From: an uncultured Blautia sp.
GTDB taxonomy: Bacteria > Bacillota > Clostridia > Lachnospirales > Lachnospiraceae
Direction of reading: 5' to 3'
Length of the DNA stretch: 64,000 bases
Assembly: GCA_958367245.1 (NCBI GenBank)
Contig: CATXEA010000016.1
Coordinates: 1-64,000, forward strand
The notes under the pieces were generated by a model. That model did not search any database, was not told the origin of the DNA, and was given only the letters and a program-made list of their open reading frames with translations. A program made the position numbers and the translations under genes. Below are positions 61,880 through 64,000 of this stretch, one piece after another. Within the stretch, counting starts at the first letter, position 1; every line of letters starts with the position of its first letter.

Positions 61880-63832
61880 ATGGAAGGTAAAGAGGGGATG
61901 AACGGAAAAAGCATTAAAAAAATATTGTTTTTCAAATCGCGTATTATGGTTTACGCGCTTATCATTTTATTGATGCCAATCAATTTTACGTTTTACCTAT
62001 CTTCTTTTCACAAGCAGCAAAAGGAACGATCGGAGCAAATGTTTCATCAAATAATGCAGGTTATTAAGATGAATGAAAATGACATCAAAGCAGAACGGGA
62101 TGAATTTTCGGAATTTTGCATCCAAAAAGCAAAAATGGTAGCTTATTTTGTTGCGCATGAGCCAAATACACGTTATGATTTAGAAAGTATAAAAGAATTG
62201 GCAAGTGTAATGGTTGTCGATGAAATACATTTTTTCAATAAAGAAGGCGAGATTTATACAGGAAGCCATCCTGAGTATTATGGATATACTGTTTACTCTG
62301 GAGAACAGATCGGTTTTTTTGAACAAATGTTAGATGATACAAATCTTGCACTATGTCAGGATATTTTGCCCAATACAGCAGAAGGAAAAGAAATGCAGTA
62401 CGCAGCTGTTTGGCTGGAGGATAAAAGCGGATTTGTTCAAATTGGCATGAGACCGGAACGATTGCTAAATTTAATAGAAGAAAAAAGTTTGCAAAATATC
62501 ATAAAGAGCATCCCGTTTGAAAAAAGAGAATATTTTCACGTTATAGATATAGACAAGGGGAATGTCATTGCATCATCAGTGGATCAGATGATGGGGGAGA
62601 ATTTTTCAGATAGCATACATTCATTAGAAAGTGAGAAATATTCGGATACGGTACAGCTTCATCAAATGTTTGATGGGCGTAGGTATTGTGTCTATATGCG
62701 GGTGTTTGAGAAATATCTGCTTATACATACCTATGACTCACAGTATTTATTAAACAACACCGTAAGCTCTTCTGTTATACTGTTGGCAAGTATTTTGTTA
62801 ACCACAATCTGTATTGTCAGTGTTTTTCTTAGATATGTTAAACACCATATTGTAGACAATGTGTTTACACTAAACGAAAAATTAAAGAAAATTGAATTAG
62901 GCGATTTAGAGAGTGTGGAAATCGATACTCAAATTCTGGAGTTTAATGTTCTTATTTATTATATCAACCAATTATTACAAAGCATACGTTTTGATAATAA
63001 GCGCATGCAGGATATTATTAACCGTGGACAAATATCATTGGGAATATTTGAATACAATTCATTTTATAAAAAAATTTTTTTAAATCAACAAATGAAGAGT
63101 ATTTTAGGCTTCGAAATTTCTCTCCCAATATCTTATGATGCTGAGAAAAACATGATTTTGGAAAAACTGAATGAAATTGAACAAAATTGTGTTGATCCGG
63201 TACATGACATATACGAATACGATAAAAATGGAGAGATTTTGTACGTTCAACTAAAAAAATATTTTGATGCTCAGAACGTGATTTATTATCTTAATAATAT
63301 ATCCTTATGGTGGAATAAAATAAATTTGATGAAGGATGATAGCTTCAAGGATGTCTTAACAGGACTGCTCAATCGCAGAGGGATTCAAGAAAATGTCAAA
63401 CGAATATTTGGCGATAAAGAAATCGTCAGAGAAGCTGCAGTTATTCTGCTGGATGCAGATGGGTTAAAACGAATTAATGACCTGTATGGACATCTAATAG
63501 GAGATGAATATTTAAAAAAAATTGCAGCTATCCTCTCTGGATTTTCCCATAAAAACACCCTAAGCGCCAGATTAGGCGGAGATGAATTTGTGGTCATAGT
63601 CTATGGTTTTGATAAAAAAGAAGAAGTTGACTATGTTATTAACGAACTGATTTCAAAGCGTGGTTCAATTTTTGATGCCCCGCAGTTATTAGAATACAAA
63701 GAAAAATTGGAGTTTTCCGTAGGGGCTTCATACTTTCCGTCAGAAGGAAAAAACTATCAAGAATTAATTAGCTTGGCAGATGAGCGAATGTATCAGGAAA
63801 AAAGGAAACGAAAATCATTAATGGATATTTGA
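61880..63832 (+). CDS. membrane sensor diguanylate cyclase (GGDEF)
   Basis: 650 residues from ATG 61880 (GGAAGTGAG upstream; an ATG at 61862 is in frame but less well placed). An N-terminal helix, a 240-residue extracellular sensor of CACHE type, a second helix (SSVILLASILLTTICIVSV), a HAMP-like and PAS-like segment, and a C-terminal GGDEF domain with intact RLGGDEFVVIVYG. No RxxD inhibitory site precedes it. It should make c-di-GMP in response to an outside signal and turn on the PilZ synthase. It is the last gene of the operon in the window. Confidence 0.93.
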   Translation: MEGKEGMNGKSIKKILFFKSRIMVYALIILLMPINFTFYLSSFHKQQKERSEQMFHQIMQVIKMNENDIKAERDEFSEFCIQKAKMVAYFVAHEPNTRYDLESIKELASVMVVDEIHFFNKEGEIYTGSHPEYYGYTVYSGEQIGFFEQMLDDTNLALCQDILPNTAEGKEMQYAAVWLEDKSGFVQIGMRPERLLNLIEEKSLQNIIKSIPFEKREYFHVIDIDKGNVIASSVDQMMGENFSDSIHSLESEKYSDTVQLHQMFDGRRYCVYMRVFEKYLLIHTYDSQYLLNNTVSSSVILLASILLTTICIVSVFLRYVKHHIVDNVFTLNEKLKKIELGDLESVEIDTQILEFNVLIYYINQLLQSIRFDNKRMQDIINRGQISLGIFEYNSFYKKIFLNQQMKSILGFEISLPISYDAEKNMILEKLNEIEQNCVDPVHDIYEYDKNGEILYVQLKKYFDAQNVIYYLNNISLWWNKINLMKDDSFKDVLTGLLNRRGIQENVKRIFGDKEIVREAAVILLDADGLKRINDLYGHLIGDEYLKKIAAILSGFSHKNTLSARLGGDEFVVIVYGFDKKEEVDYVINELISKRGSIFDAPQLLEYKEKLEFSVGASYFPSEGKNYQELISLADERMYQEKRKRKSLMDI

Positions 63833-64000
63833 GATTAAGTAGTTCATTTACAAGGCAATGACAGGATGATTGGAAACAGTACCACGATTCTCGGCTCGGC
63901 CAATTCTTTTAAATATACCTATGAAGCTGCCCTTCGCGAAGTATGGTGAAATGGTATTGGAGGAGGGCAGTTTTTAGTTTTTTGCTGTCTCTGACACGGA
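63833..64000 (+). other. non-coding end of window with a possible terminator
   Basis: No gene supported. CTGCCCTTC near 63932 can pair with GGAGGGCAG near 63961-63972, followed by TTTTTAG; the loop is long (about 20 bases), so this terminator is only plausible. An 18-codon ORF (MKLPFAKYGEMVLEEG) lies inside the stem. Confidence 0.4.

Overview
The window looks like chromosomal DNA from an anaerobic, spore-forming gut Firmicute, most likely a Lachnospiraceae member. I infer this from the many choline-binding-type cell-wall repeats, a SleC-type spore cortex-lytic gene, the dgt-dnaG-rpoD-trmK-nif3 order, a GGGtGRT protein next to a NifU-like scaffold, and a selenocysteine formate dehydrogenase with an [FeFe] hydrogenase. 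No species can be named from sequence reading alone.

Layout. (1) 1-7255: the end of a fibronectin-III protein, then a sleC-like gene cut in two by a 5,463-bp element (1201-6663). The element carries a large serine recombinase, a small ORF, a D,D-carboxypeptidase and decayed gene remnants. Both junctions carry the same 6 bp (GTACCG), and deletion between them restores one open frame of 418 codons. (2) 7315-15302: tRNA-Leu(AAG), dgt, dnaG, rpoD, trmK, a Nif3-family gene, a nucleoside kinase and RNase P RNA. (3) 15322-24298: secreted cell-wall-repeat proteins, three with transglutaminase-like domains, around a four-gene Dlt-like set (MBOAT, DltD-like, adenylating ligase, carrier protein). (4) 24324-33882: pyrBI and a CmpB-like membrane protein on the minus strand, then folC, pheA, a DUF815 ATPase, a Ppx/GppA-HD protein and ppk1. 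(5) 33911-46208: a complete formate/selenium block: mobA-moeA-mobB; a four-gene formate dehydrogenase-hydrogenase set with an in-frame UGA and SECIS hairpin; selB-selA; tRNA-Sec on the minus strand; fdhD; and a formate channel. (6) 46208-53564: topB, a left-handed beta-helix protein, a lipoprotein, a TraX-like protein, an AAA ATPase, and the NifU-like/GGGtGRT pair. (7) 53957-63832: a visibly more AT-rich cyclic-di-GMP exopolysaccharide operon (VTC domain, DUF4956, CotH, cellulose-synthase-like GT2 with PilZ, GH5, EAL and GGDEF proteins).

How the genes work together. Region 5 holds most of what is needed to make and mature a Sec/Mo formate dehydrogenase coupled to a hydrogenase (H2 + CO2 to formate, or the reverse); selD is not in the window. 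Region 7 encodes the synthase, its c-di-GMP receptor domain, and enzymes that make and break c-di-GMP. Region 1 resembles the sporulation-linked skin element arrangement, with a cortex-lytic gene as the split target. Region 3 may be a cell-wall modification locus.
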